64,000 bases of DNA, taken from assembly GCA_016712865.1 (NCBI GenBank), contig JADJQH010000008.1:248001-312000 (forward strand), written 5' to 3'. The stretch is from Dokdonella sp. (GTDB taxonomy: Bacteria; Pseudomonadota; Gammaproteobacteria; Xanthomonadales; Rhodanobacteraceae). The translations under genes and the position numbers were made by a program. Positions 8,793-18,201 of this stretch are shown piece by piece. The notes beneath the pieces were generated by a model. That model searched no databases, was not told the DNA's origin, and saw only the letters and a program-made list of their open reading frames with translations. Numbering within the stretch: position 1 is the first letter of the stretch; every line of letters starts with the position of its first letter.

Positions 8793-10571
8793 TTACCTCT
8801 TCATCGCCGTGAAGAACTCGTCGTTGGACTTGGTGTTCTTCATCTTGTCGAGCATGAATTCCATCGCCGCCAGCTCGTCCATGGGATGCAGCAGTTTGCG
8901 CAGGATCCAGATCTTCTGCAGCATGTCCGGTTCGATCAACAATTCCTCGCGGCGGGTACCGGAGCGGTTGATGTTGATCGAGGGATACACGCGCTTCTCC
9001 GAGATGCGGCGGTCCAGGTGCACTTCCATGTTGCCGGTGCCCTTGAACTCCTCGTAGATCACCTCGTCCATCTTCGAGCCGGTTTCGACCAGCGCGGTGG
9101 CGATGATGGTCAGCGAACCGCCTTCCTCGACGTTGCGTGCGGCGCCAAAGAAACGCTTCGGTCGCTGCAGCGCATTGGCGTCGACACCGCCGGTGAGCAC
9201 CTTGCCGGATGACGGGATCACCGTGTTGTAGGCGCGGGCGAGACGGGTGATGGAGTCGAGCAGGATGACCACGTCCTTCTTGTGCTCGACCAGGCGCTTG
9301 GCGCGCTCGATGACCATCTCGGCGACCTGCACGTGGCGCGTGGCAGGTTCGTCGAACGTGGAGCTGATCACCTCGGCGCGCACGCCGCGCTGCATTTCGG
9401 TGACTTCCTCGGGACGCTCGTCGATCAAGAGGATGATCAGGTGCACATCCGGATGGTTGTGCACGATGGCCTGGGCCACGTTTTGCAGCATCATGGTCTT
9501 GCCGGCCTTGGGCTGGGAGACGATGAGGCCACGCTGGCCACGACCGATCGGAGCGACCAGATCGAGGATGCGCCCGGTGATGTCCTCGGTCGAACCGTTG
9601 CCTCGCTCAAGGCGGAATGCCTTGCGCGGGAACAGGGCGGTCAGGTTCTCGAACAGCGCCTTGTTCTTGGAGGCCTCGGGCGGTTCACCGTTGATGTGGT
9701 CGACCTTGAGCAAAGCGAAGTAGCGCTCGCCTTCCTTGGGCGGACGGATGCGCCCGGCGATGTAGTCGCCGGTGCGCAGGTTGAAGCGGCGGGTCTGCGA
9801 GGGCGAGACGTACACATCGTCCGGGCCGGCCAGATAGGACTGGTCCGGTGTGCGCAGGAAGCCAAAGCCATCCTGCAGGATTTCCAGCACGCCCTCGCCG
9901 TAAATGCCGCCGCCGGCGCGGGCGTGCGCCTTGAGGATGTTGAAAATGACATCCTGCTTGCGTGCGCGGGCGATGCCTTCCTGGATGCCGAGCGTTTCCG
10001 CCAAGGCTATCAATTCGTTGGCGTTCTTGCGCTTGAGTTCGTTGAGGTCGATCAGCGGGCCGTTGTCCTTGCTCGGATCGTATTCCTCGTCGTCGCGTGG
10101 CAATCCACGGTGGGCGTGATTCTGCTGGCGGTTGCCACCACCACCATTGCGATTGCGGTCGCGATCCCGATCGCGCCGGTTGCGCTGACCCTGGCGTTGA
10201 CCCTGACCCTGGCCCTGGCCCTGCTGCGGGTTGCGCTGCTGAGGGTTGCCCTGACGCTGTTGCGGATTGGCGTCTTGGCCATCGCCTGCCGACTGCGCGC
10301 CCTCCGATCCGCGGGGTTCGCCGCCGGAATCCGTGTGGCCGGAAAAGTCCGCTTCGGGTGCGTTCCGGTAGCTCGCGTTGTCCTCGGCGGAGGGTGCAGA
10401 GAATTGCGGGTTTGACGCGGGAGCGGCAGATGCGGTTTCCGACTGCACGTTGCCCGCCGGGGCTTTCTCGCCACGTCCGGCGCGTGGCGCGCGGGACTGG
10501 CGTTGGCGGGGTTCGCTGGTAGCAGCGGGCGTGGCGCTTTCGCCACCGTCGGGAGTTTCGATATCGGACAC
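8793..10571 (-). CDS. rho: Transcription termination factor Rho with long disordered N-terminal insertion
   Basis: 592 residues; E. coli Rho has 419. GTG 10571 is chosen because GAGG lies just upstream and the product begins [10 protein letters not shown]; the open frame extends further without a signal. Residues about 1-170 are low complexity, including a Q/N/G/R-rich block at about 100-150 (NPQQ repeats, [16 protein letters not shown]). The standard Rho body then starts with the [12 protein letters not shown] helical domain, the RNA-binding domain (DGFGFLR...[11 protein letters not shown]), P-loop QPKAGKT and the Q-loop/R-loop region ([25 protein letters not shown]). Rho is the hexameric RNA helicase that ends untranslated transcripts. 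It sits downstream of trxA, the gene order known from E. coli. Confidence 0.95.
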   Translation of the reverse strand: MSDIETPDGGESATPAATSEPRQRQSRAPRAGRGEKAPAGNVQSETASAAPASNPQFSAPSAEDNASYRNAPEADFSGHTDSGGEPRGSEGAQSAGDGQDANPQQRQGNPQQRNPQQGQGQGQGQRQGQRNRRDRDRDRNRNGGGGNRQQNHAHRGLPRDDEEYDPSKDNGPLIDLNELKRKNANELIALAETLGIQEGIARARKQDVIFNILKAHARAGGGIYGEGVLEILQDGFGFLRTPDQSYLAGPDDVYVSPSQTRRFNLRTGDYIAGRIRPPKEGERYFALLKVDHINGEPPEASKNKALFENLTALFPRKAFRLERGNGSTEDITGRILDLVAPIGRGQRGLIVSQPKAGKTMMLQNVAQAIVHNHPDVHLIILLIDERPEEVTEMQRGVRAEVISSTFDEPATRHVQVAEMVIERAKRLVEHKKDVVILLDSITRLARAYNTVIPSSGKVLTGGVDANALQRPKRFFGAARNVEEGGSLTIIATALVETGSKMDEVIYEEFKGTGNMEVHLDRRISEKRVYPSININRSGTRREELLIEPDMLQKIWILRKLLHPMDELAAMEFMLDKMKNTKSNDEFFTAMKR

Positions 10572-10889
10572 GGACGGACCTCGTTGGGTGCCGTTAGGGG
10601 AAAGGAAGATCGCGGGGGGATGCGGCAGGATGAGGAGCGGCTGCGCTCCAGACTGGCTCACCTAACTTAACACTGTGTTTTGCGGGCGGCAAGGATTGAA
10701 AGCTGGGAATGGGGAATGGGGAATGGGGAATGGGGAATGGGGAATGGGGAATGGGGAATGGGGAATCGCTTTGGAGCCGGGAGCCGGGAACGGGGGATCG
10801 GGAATCGTAAAAGCAGAATCTGGTGAGGGTGTGGCTCGCCGCGCTTCGCTCCATCTATTCCCGATTCCCCATTCTCGATTCCCGGCCTT
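10572..10889. repeat. Rho leader region with GGGGAAT heptamer microsatellite
   Basis: The 318-bp gap between rho and trxA. At 10705-10768 the heptamer ggggaat is repeated about nine times without error. Flanking sequence (10769-10885) holds degenerate copies (gggaacggggg, gggaatcg, cgattccccattc). On the minus strand this is the likely rho leader, where E. coli rho carries an autoregulatory attenuator; no such structure can be claimed here. Copy number of such a tract should vary between strains. Confidence 0.8.
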
Positions 10890-11219
10890 TCAGGCAATCG
10901 CGCTGTCGATGAGTTGGGTCAGCTGGGATTTGCTGACCGCGCCGATTTGGGTGGCCTCGACCTTGCCGTTCTTGAAGATCATCAGGGTCGGGATGCCACG
11001 CACGTTGTAGCTGCGCGGGGTGTGCTGGTTGTGGTCGATGTTGACCTTGGCCACCTTCAGGCGGCCACTGTAGGCCGAGGCAAGTTCGTCCAGGATGGGG
11101 GCGATCATCTTGCAGGGGCCACACCATTCGGCCCAGAAATCAACCAGGACAGGTTCGGATGATTGCAGGACTTCGGCATCGAACTGGTCGTCGTTGACGT
11201 GGGCAATTTGCTGGCTCAC
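10890..11219 (-). CDS. trxA: Thioredoxin 1
   Basis: 109-residue thioredoxin, the usual length. The active-site motif WCGPC is at residues about 32-36 (DFWAEWCGPCKM), and the cis-Pro motif GIPT is present. GTG 11219 is chosen because GGAGG sits 8 nt upstream; the longer open frame to 11249 would put that signal inside the gene. It is the cytoplasmic protein disulfide reductase fed by thioredoxin reductase. Divergent from rhlB and followed by rho in the same direction, as in E. coli. Confidence 0.96.
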   Translation of the reverse strand: MSQQIAHVNDDQFDAEVLQSSEPVLVDFWAEWCGPCKMIAPILDELASAYSGRLKVAKVNIDHNQHTPRSYNVRGIPTLMIFKNGKVEATQIGAVSKSQLTQLIDSAIA

Positions 11220-11447
11220 GTGAAACCTCCAAAAGCTGGTGAGTGTCAAGGATGGTGGCGGATTGTGAGCGTGCGCAGATGGCTTCCGCTACACTTGTCC
11301 GGTTTCGAGGGATGGCAGGGTCTGCGATTCGACCGTGGTGCCGTTCCATATTCAGCCCAATCGGCTGTCCTGCGCAAGTTGGGGGCGGATCAGATCCGCA
11401 CAAGGCCGCGGTTCAACCGCGCTGCCGCCACCAGAGATTCCTTTTGA

Positions 11448-13127
11448 ATGACACATCATCAACCGCTTACCGACACCGTATTTGAAAGTTTCGACCTGCA
11501 TCCGAGCTTGCTGGCGGGCTTGAACGAAGCCGGATTCATCCGCTGCACGCCAATCCAGGCCATGACCCTGCCGTTTGCCCTTGCAGGGCGCGACATCGCC
11601 GGGCAGGCACAAACCGGAACCGGCAAGACCGCGGCCTTCCTGGTTGCCGTATTGAACCGCTTGCTGACGCGACCGGCGATGACCGAGCGCAAGGTCGGTG
11701 ACCCGCGTGCCGTCATCCTGGCGCCGACGCGCGAGCTGGCCATCCAGATCGAGAAGGATTTCCGCAACATCGGCCGGCACACCGGGTTGACCTCCGCGCT
11801 GATCTACGGCGGCGTGGATTACGACAAGCAGCGCGAGATGCTGAAGGCCGGCGTCGATATCGTGATCGCAACGCCTGGTCGCATCATCGATTATCTCAAG
11901 CAGCATGTGGTGTCGTTCCGTACCGTGGAAGCGGTGGTGCTGGACGAAGCGGACCGCATGTTCGATCTCGGCTTCATTGCCGACGTGCGCTTCCTGCTCA
12001 GGCGCATGCCGCCGCGCGAACAGCGCCAGGGCATGCTGTTCTCGGCCACCCTGAGCCATCGCGTGCTTGAGCTCGCCTATGAGCACATGAACGAGCCGGA
12101 AAAACTCACCGTCGAGGCCGATTCGGTCACCGCCTCGCGCGTGCGCCAGTTGGTGTATTTCCCGGCCAACGAGGAAAAGATTCCGCTCCTGCTCAATCTG
12201 CTGGGAAAACTCGACAACCACCGCAGCATTGTCTTCATCAACACCAAGGCCATGGCCGAGCGCGTGACGCGCTCGCTGGAACGCCAGGGCTATCGTGTCG
12301 CCACGTTGTCGGGCGACGTGCCCCAGGCCAAGCGCGAACGTCTGCTGGCGCGCTTCCAGAAAGGTGACATCGAGTTGCTGGTGGCGACCGACGTGGCCGC
12401 GCGCGGCCTGCACATTCCGGCGGTCTCGCATGTGTTCAACTTCGACTTGCCGCAGGATGCCGAGGACTACGTGCACCGCATTGGCCGTACCGCGCGCCTG
12501 GGTGCCGAGGGCGATGCCATCAGCTTTGCCTGCGACCGTTACGCGATGGGCTTGCCGGACATCGAGGCCTACATCGAGCAGAAGATTCCAACCGCCTCCG
12601 TCACTGCCGACCTGCTGGTCGTGCCTCCGGCGCGCGTGCGCAGCGGTGAGCCGTTGGTCTTCGATGCCGAGGCCGAAGCGGCCGATGATGCGCGCAATAC
12701 GGCCGGTGCGCCGCCGGCCAAGGGCAAACCGAATTCGCGCTCTGGGTCGCGCACGCAGGCTGCCCGCGGTTCGGGCAAGCCGGGCGCTCCCCGTCGAAGC
12801 CAGGCCGCGCCCACGCAGACTGCGGCGCCATCAGTCGCCGCCAACCACAGCGCTGCTGGCGATGCGCCGTCTGCCGACACTGCCAATCGCAAGCGCCGCC
12901 GTCGCGGTGGTCGCGGGCGTTCCCGTCGCGAGCAGCCCGAGGTCATCGCCAATGCAAGCGGCAGCGCGACCGTCAGCCACGAATCACCCAAGCGCGAACG
13001 CAAGCCGCGGCGCGAACACGCCAGCACGGTTCCCACGGCGAACCCGGCAAGCAATGTTGCCGCCGAGCATGCGCCACCGAAACCGGGGTTCCTGCGGCGC
13101 ATCGCGCGGTTCTTCACCCACCGCTGA
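11448..13127 (+). CDS. rhlB: DEAD-box RNA helicase RhlB
   Basis: 559 residues. Its N-terminal half closely follows E. coli RhlB (FxxFxLHPxxxxxLxxxGFxxCTPIQA, [12 protein letters not shown], PTRELAx[27 protein letters not shown]). All helicase motifs are intact. From about residue 400 a 160-residue Ala/Arg/Pro-rich disordered tail follows ([15 protein letters not shown]), longer than in E. coli; such tails bind RNA and RNase E. RhlB works in the RNA degradosome. Placement opposite trxA-rho is the conserved arrangement and supports the name. Confidence 0.92.
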   Translation: MTHHQPLTDTVFESFDLHPSLLAGLNEAGFIRCTPIQAMTLPFALAGRDIAGQAQTGTGKTAAFLVAVLNRLLTRPAMTERKVGDPRAVILAPTRELAIQIEKDFRNIGRHTGLTSALIYGGVDYDKQREMLKAGVDIVIATPGRIIDYLKQHVVSFRTVEAVVLDEADRMFDLGFIADVRFLLRRMPPREQRQGMLFSATLSHRVLELAYEHMNEPEKLTVEADSVTASRVRQLVYFPANEEKIPLLLNLLGKLDNHRSIVFINTKAMAERVTRSLERQGYRVATLSGDVPQAKRERLLARFQKGDIELLVATDVAARGLHIPAVSHVFNFDLPQDAEDYVHRIGRTARLGAEGDAISFACDRYAMGLPDIEAYIEQKIPTASVTADLLVVPPARVRSGEPLVFDAEAEAADDARNTAGAPPAKGKPNSRSGSRTQAARGSGKPGAPRRSQAAPTQTAAPSVAANHSAAGDAPSADTANRKRRRRGGRGRSRREQPEVIANASGSATVSHESPKRERKPRREHASTVPTANPASNVAAEHAPPKPGFLRRIARFFTHR

Positions 13128-13180
13128 GAGCGGGGCATTTGCTACAGTCTGGGCTGGCTTCAGGTCGGAACAAGCCGCGC

Positions 13181-14107
13181 ATGTTGAGTCGCCTGCAAAA
13201 CCCCGGCTGGTCGCGAGCCGGAACCGAGCGCTGGTCGTTGCTGGGCGCACGCCTAGTCTGCGCGCTTTTGCTGCTGGGTTTGCTGTGGTCGATGGCGCGC
13301 ATGTTCTGGCTGCTGGTACCGGCGGGTGAGGGAACGGACAGCATCCCGGCGCGCGCCGCAGTGAGTGCTTCCGGCAATTCACCGCCACTGTCGATTGCCA
13401 AGTGGCACCTGTTCGGCGCAGCCAGCGTGCAGGCGCGCGGCAGCCAGAGTGCGGCGGCAACCACCCTGGATTTGACCTTGCGCGGAACCCTGGCAGATGC
13501 GGATCCGAAACTCGGCATGGCCGTGATCGCCAACGCGCAGGGCGAAGAGCGCGTGTGGCAGGTGGGCGAGGAAGTCACCGCCGGTGCAACGCTTGATGAA
13601 GTTCTGGCTGATCGCGTGGTGCTGCTGCACGCTGGCGTGCGCGAAGAATTGCGCCTGCCACGCGAGGCCGACGCCGCAAAGCCGACCCCCATTCCCGCCG
13701 CGCAGCGCGGTGGTTTTGCACCCCGCAACACGGCGATGGAGGCCAAGCCGGGCGCCTTGTCGACCTTCGAGCCCCCGCGCATGGCGCAAGGTGCGCTCGA
13801 TTGGCAGAAGACCATGGAAGCCATAGGTGGCAGCCCTGCGGATGTCGCCCGCAATGTCCGCATCGATCCGGTGTTCAATGAAGGGCGCATTTCCGGCGTG
13901 CGCGTTTCCTCGGCCAATGGCGATGCCGCCTTGCTCGGCAAGCTCGGCTTGCGCCCCAGCGATATCGTCACCGCCGTCAATGGCGTGCCGGTGGATTCCA
14001 TCGAGCGCGGCCAGCAGATCCTGCAAAGCCTGAAGAATGCCCAGGACGTGCGAGTCACCGTGACCCGCGACGGCACGCCTGCTGAAATCACCGTGCGCTT
14101 GCAGTAA
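13181..14107 (+). CDS. gspC: Type II secretion system inner-membrane protein GspC
   Basis: 308 residues. A short cytoplasmic N-terminus is followed by one transmembrane helix (ARLVCALLLLGLLWSMARMF). Next is the GspC homology region starting WHLFGAASV and containing LTLRGTLA...A-IAN-GEE-VW-VGEEV. A PDZ domain ends the protein (GLRPSDIVTAVNGVPVDS). GspC links the inner-membrane platform to the secretin GspD. ATG 13181 is used; the open frame runs 14 codons upstream without support. TACAGT at 13143-13148 may be the -10. First gene of a gspC-gspD-gspE run. Confidence 0.9.
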   Translation: MLSRLQNPGWSRAGTERWSLLGARLVCALLLLGLLWSMARMFWLLVPAGEGTDSIPARAAVSASGNSPPLSIAKWHLFGAASVQARGSQSAAATTLDLTLRGTLADADPKLGMAVIANAQGEERVWQVGEEVTAGATLDEVLADRVVLLHAGVREELRLPREADAAKPTPIPAAQRGGFAPRNTAMEAKPGALSTFEPPRMAQGALDWQKTMEAIGGSPADVARNVRIDPVFNEGRISGVRVSSANGDAALLGKLGLRPSDIVTAVNGVPVDSIERGQQILQSLKNAQDVRVTVTRDGTPAEITVRLQ

Positions 14108-14257
14108 GGGATGTCTGGCGCAGTCCAGAGCAGCAATCGGCGCGCTTTGCTACGCTTGGCCGCCCCGTCCACACGGGGTTCCCTGGACCTGTACGTGTCG
14201 CCGCGTGGCTGGCGATGTGCATGTAGCAGCCGCAACCTGAGCCAAGAGTCCGAACCG

Positions 14258-16303
14258 ATGAAGTCTGCTTCCGCGTTGCATTTCCTCGTCCTGTGCGCCT
14301 GTCTGTTCGCATCGCCGGCATTTGCACAAGGCTCGACCACGCCATCGTCAGTTGCCGCCGATGGCCGCCACACCTTGAACCTGAAGGACGCCGATATCCA
14401 GGCGCTGATCGCCACGGTGTCGGAAATCACCGGCAAGAATTTCATCCTCGGGCCGAACGTGCAGGGCAAGGTCACGGTGATTTCGGCCAAGCCCATGAAA
14501 CCGGATGAAATCTACGATGTGTTCCTGTCGGTGCTGCGCGTGCACGGATACGCCGCCATTTCCCAAGGCAGCATGATCAAGATCGTGGCCGAGGCCATGG
14601 CCCAGCAGGATGGTTCGGCATCCTTGAACGGCGACCGCGTGCATTCGACCGACGAGCTGATCACCCAGATCGTGCCGGTCAAGCATGTTGCGGCCAACGA
14701 CCTCATCCAGATCCTGCGTCCGCTGATGCCGCAGGGCGGGCAACTGGTTGCGCACGCTTCGTCCAACTCGCTGGTGATCTCCGACCGCGCCGGCAACGTC
14801 GCGCGGCTGGTCAGCATCATCCAGCGCATCGACACCGTTTCCGATGCCGAGGTGGAAGTGATTCCGCTGGCGCATGCCAATGCGGCCGAACTGGCGCGCA
14901 CCCTGACTGCGCTGGCCGACGACAAGACGGCCCAGGTCAACGCGCAGGCGCCCCGCGTGTTTGCCGATACCCGCACCAATTCGGTATTGCTGGCCGGAGC
15001 CAAGAATGCGCGGCTCAAGCTGCGCGCCCTGATTGCGCACCTGGACACGCCGTTGCAGAACGGTGGCGATACCCAGGTGGTGTACCTGCGCAATGCCAGT
15101 GCCAAGGATCTGGTGCCGATCCTGCAAGGCGTGGCCGCGACCCTGACCGGCGATGCGCCGCCCTCGCCGCCGAAAGACGGGGCATCCGGCGCCTCCGGCG
15201 GCTCATTGATCGCCACGATCCAGGCTCATGAGGCCACCAACGCACTGATCATCAGCGCACCGCCGGCCGTGTTCCGCTCGCTGGCTGCCGTTGTTCGCCA
15301 GCTCGATGTTCGTCGCGCCCAGGTGCTGATCGAGGCCATCATTGCCGAAGTCGGCGATTCCACGGCGAGCGAGATCGGCGTGCAATGGTTCACCGCGCCG
15401 CAGCGCAGTGATGGCAGCCTCGGCCAGGGCATCATCGGTGGCACCAATTTCCCGGGGCCCAACGGCAATTCCGCCTTGACTTCGTTGGCAACCAATCCGC
15501 TCGGCTTGTCGGGTCTGGGTGGCCTTTCCCTGGGTTATATCGACGGCACCATCAACATTCCCGGCACCGACACGCCACTGTTGAACCTCGGTGCCCTGGC
15601 GCGCGCATTGCGCGGCGATGGCACCACCAACATCCTGTCCACGCCATCCATCCTCACCCTCGACAACCAGGAAGCCGAAATCAAGATCGCCAAGGAAGTG
15701 CCGTTCCTGACCGGCTCCTACACCAACACCGCGAGCAGCGGCCAGAACGGCCAGGTGACCAATCCGTTCCAGACCATCGAGCGCAAGGATGTCGGACTGG
15801 TATTGAAGGTGACGCCGCACATCAACGAAGGCGATGCGGTGCGCATGGAAATCCACCAGGAAGTTTCTTCGCTGGCGCCACCGGTGACCGGTGCCGTGGA
15901 CCTGGTCACCAACAAGCGCGAGCTGTCCACCAATGTGCTGGTGTCCGACAACTCGCTGCTGGTGCTGGGCGGGTTGAGCGACACCAATGTCAGTGACAAC
16001 AACAGCAAGGTGCCGGGCCTTGGCAGCATTCCGGTCATTGGCAACCTGTTCCGCTACCGCTCAAACAAGAACGAGAATCGCGAGCTGATGATCTTCATGC
16101 GGCCGAAGATCCTGCGCGACGCGGCCACCGAAGCGGCGGTTTCGAGCGAGAAATACAACTACATGCGCACCGAGCAGTTGCGCCTGCGTGAGGATTCGGC
16201 GCCGCTGACGCCACGCGGCGAGCGCCCGCTGCTTCCCGAAGTGCACGACTTCCTGAGCGACCCGGGCCCCGCCGCAAATGCACCGACGCGGGATCGGCAA
16301 TGA
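14258..16303 (+). CDS. gspD: Type II secretion system secretin GspD
   Basis: 681 residues with a signal peptide (ending SPAFAQ). An N0 domain (LNLKDADIQALIATVSEITG) and N1-N3 modules follow (VIPLAHANAAELARTL, VVYLRNASAKDLVPIL). The secretin core ends with VPGLGSIPVIGNLF and the typical RELMIFMRPKIL. It forms the outer-membrane pore through which folded exoproteins leave. ATG 14258 gives a proper signal peptide; the frame is open upstream to 14111. The stop overlaps the gspE start by ATGA. Gap of 150 bp from gspC. Confidence 0.95.
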   Translation: MKSASALHFLVLCACLFASPAFAQGSTTPSSVAADGRHTLNLKDADIQALIATVSEITGKNFILGPNVQGKVTVISAKPMKPDEIYDVFLSVLRVHGYAAISQGSMIKIVAEAMAQQDGSASLNGDRVHSTDELITQIVPVKHVAANDLIQILRPLMPQGGQLVAHASSNSLVISDRAGNVARLVSIIQRIDTVSDAEVEVIPLAHANAAELARTLTALADDKTAQVNAQAPRVFADTRTNSVLLAGAKNARLKLRALIAHLDTPLQNGGDTQVVYLRNASAKDLVPILQGVAATLTGDAPPSPPKDGASGASGGSLIATIQAHEATNALIISAPPAVFRSLAAVVRQLDVRRAQVLIEAIIAEVGDSTASEIGVQWFTAPQRSDGSLGQGIIGGTNFPGPNGNSALTSLATNPLGLSGLGGLSLGYIDGTINIPGTDTPLLNLGALARALRGDGTTNILSTPSILTLDNQEAEIKIAKEVPFLTGSYTNTASSGQNGQVTNPFQTIERKDVGLVLKVTPHINEGDAVRMEIHQEVSSLAPPVTGAVDLVTNKRELSTNVLVSDNSLLVLGGLSDTNVSDNNSKVPGLGSIPVIGNLFRYRSNKNENRELMIFMRPKILRDAATEAAVSSEKYNYMRTEQLRLREDSAPLTPRGERPLLPEVHDFLSDPGPAANAPTRDRQ

Positions 16304-17793
16304 ATCAGGCGGTCGTTACCGAGCCGCGACCCGCACGACCCGGATTCGGCTTTGCGCGGCGGCATGGTGTTGCGCTGACCACCTGGCATGCGGATTTCGC
16401 GGAGATCGCCTGCCGCCAGGGTGTGCGCCCGGAAGTGCTGGCGGAACTCAGGCGACACCTCGGCGTTGAACTCAAGCTGACGGCCCATGAGCCACCGGCC
16501 TTCGAGCGTCTGTTGCGCGAGCTTTACGAACAGGGCGATGACGCGCGCTCCATGGTTTCGGACCTGGATGAACATCTCGATCTCAAGGCGCTGGCGGACG
16601 ACCTGCCGGAACCCGAAGACCTGCTCGAATCCGATGACGATGCGCCGATCATCCGCCTGATCAATGCCCTGCTTACCGAAGCGGTGAAGGAAGGCGCCTC
16701 CGATATCCACGTCGAGCCCTTCGAGAGTCGACTGGTCGTGCGCTTTCGCATAGACGGCGTGCTGCGTGAGGTACTGGCACCACAGAAGGCCATCGCCAAT
16801 GCCGTGGTCAGTCGCATCAAGGTCATGGCCAAGCTCGATATCGCAGAGAAGCGCCTGCCGCAGGATGGGCGCATCGGTTTGCGCATTGCCGGGCGTCCGG
16901 TCGACGTGCGCGTGTCGACCATTCCGGCGGGCCATGGCGAGCGCGTGGTGCTGCGTTTGCTGGACAAGCAGGCCGGTCGACTCGATCTCGTGCAACTGGG
17001 CATGGATTCCGCTTCGCGCAAGCGCCTCGAAGCGATGATCCAGCGTCCGCACGGCATCCTGCTGGTGACCGGACCGACCGGCTCTGGCAAGACCACCACC
17101 CTGTACGCGGCCCTGCTCAAGCTCAACGATTCCTCGCGCAACATCATGACCGTCGAGGATCCCATCGAGTACTACATCGACGGCATCGGCCAGACCCAGG
17201 TCAATACGCGCGTCGACATGACTTTCGCACGCGGCCTGCGCGCCATCCTGCGCCAGGATCCGGATGTGGTGATGGTCGGCGAGATCCGCGACCTCGACAC
17301 CGCCGAGACCGCGGTGCAGGCCTCGCTGACCGGACATCTGGTGCTTTCCACCCTGCACACCAATTCGGCAGTCGGTGCGGTGGCCCGCCTGCGTGACATG
17401 GGTGTGGAACCGTTCCTGCTCTCATCCAGTCTGGTGGGCGTGCTCGCCCAGCGTCTCGTGCGTGCACTCGATCCGGATCTGCGCGAAGCCTATCCGGCAA
17501 GCGCAGCGGAGCTGGCGGCCTTCAACCAGCCGACCGACGCCCAGGTCACCCTGTATCGTCCGCGATCGGATCTCGGCAGTCGTCACGCCGGCTACAAGGG
17601 ACGCACCGGAATCTATGAACTGGTGCCGGTCGATGAGCAGATGCGCCGCCTCATCCATGAAGGCGCTGCCGAAGCCGAGCTTGAGTGTCACGCGCGCCGT
17701 TCGGCGCCGAGCATCCTGGAAGACGGCTGGCAGAAGTGCGTCGCCGGAATCACCACGACCGAAGAAGTGCTGCGGGTAACGCGCGAAGGCTAG
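16300..17793 (+). CDS. gspE: Type II secretion ATPase GspE, tetracysteine motif missing
   Basis: 497-residue cytoplasmic ATPase that drives pseudopilus assembly. Visible: N1E-like domain, GASDIHVEPFESRLVVRFRID, Walker A GPTGSGKTT (258-266), Asp box (VEDPIEY), Walker B (ILRQDPDVVMVGEIRD) and the His box. The C-terminal zinc module usual in GspE (two CxxC pairs) is absent: LVRALDPDLREAY and YRPRSDLGSRHAGYKGRTGIYE occupy the places where cysteines are expected. ATG overlaps the gspD stop. No gspF or pseudopilin gene follows. The TAG stop is the first three bases of an inverted-repeat element. Confidence 0.92.
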   Translation: MNQAVVTEPRPARPGFGFARRHGVALTTWHADFAEIACRQGVRPEVLAELRRHLGVELKLTAHEPPAFERLLRELYEQGDDARSMVSDLDEHLDLKALADDLPEPEDLLESDDDAPIIRLINALLTEAVKEGASDIHVEPFESRLVVRFRIDGVLREVLAPQKAIANAVVSRIKVMAKLDIAEKRLPQDGRIGLRIAGRPVDVRVSTIPAGHGERVVLRLLDKQAGRLDLVQLGMDSASRKRLEAMIQRPHGILLVTGPTGSGKTTTLYAALLKLNDSSRNIMTVEDPIEYYIDGIGQTQVNTRVDMTFARGLRAILRQDPDVVMVGEIRDLDTAETAVQASLTGHLVLSTLHTNSAVGAVARLRDMGVEPFLLSSSLVGVLAQRLVRALDPDLREAYPASAAELAAFNQPTDAQVTLYRPRSDLGSRHAGYKGRTGIYELVPVDEQMRRLIHEGAAEAELECHARRSAPSILEDGWQKCVAGITTTEEVLRVTREG

Positions 17794-17906
17794 GGAAGAT
17801 CTGAACACGTATTGTCGCGAGCAAGCTCGCTCCCACCATTGCTTGATTTTGTGGGAGCGAGCTTGCTCGCGACGAATGAGTTCCGTACTTGTTCAGAGTT
17901 TCCCTA
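17791..17906. repeat. 116-bp palindromic repeat element starting in the gspE stop codon
   Basis: It begins tagggaagatctgaaca and ends with the inverted form ttgttcagagtttccct. The interior is a long hairpin: tcgcgagcaagctcgctccc and its inverted copy around a short tgcttgatt loop. The same core, at high identity, occurs four times in the 36095-36994 tandem array. The gagcaagctcgctccca palindrome is a REP type widespread in pseudomonads and xanthomonads. It abuts the next element, sharing CTAG. Confidence 0.8.
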
Positions 17907-18071
17907 GGAGCCTGCGCGGCAGAAGCCATCCGGCTGCAACGTCGCTGCCATCGATTGATTGGATCAATCGTCAGGCTTGCATAGTGCCCGCTATGCGCAC
18001 CCTCCGATTGATCCACTGAATCGCGTCAGCGCCGTTTCGCTTCGAATTCATTCTGCCGCGCAGGCTCCTAG
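17904..18071. mobile_element. 168-bp MITE-like element, copy 1, perfect 21-bp terminal inverted repeats
   Basis: The ends aggagcctgcgcggcagaa (17906-17924) and ttctgccgcgcaggctcct (18051-18069) are perfect inverted copies, each extended by CTAG. A second copy, about 93% identical by eye, is at 22394-22559. The centre contains gattgatcnnatcaatc-type sub-palindromes. It encodes no protein. The rest of the gap to 18201 shows no gene. Confidence 0.8.
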
Positions 18072-18201
18072 CGCTGGATGAGCGCCCGCAGGTGCGGTCG
18101 TTCCGCGAGGTGGAACGTCGTTTGTTCGTGCAGCGTCTCTGATCGCCCCTGAAGAGGTTCCTACGGATATTCCCGTCGGTGATCGCGGTTGCGCAGCCGG
18201 G

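Noticed and set aside
9282-10415. 377-codon plus-strand frame
   Set aside because: Antisense to rho; its Leu/Ala repeats mirror the Q/N-rich rho insertion.
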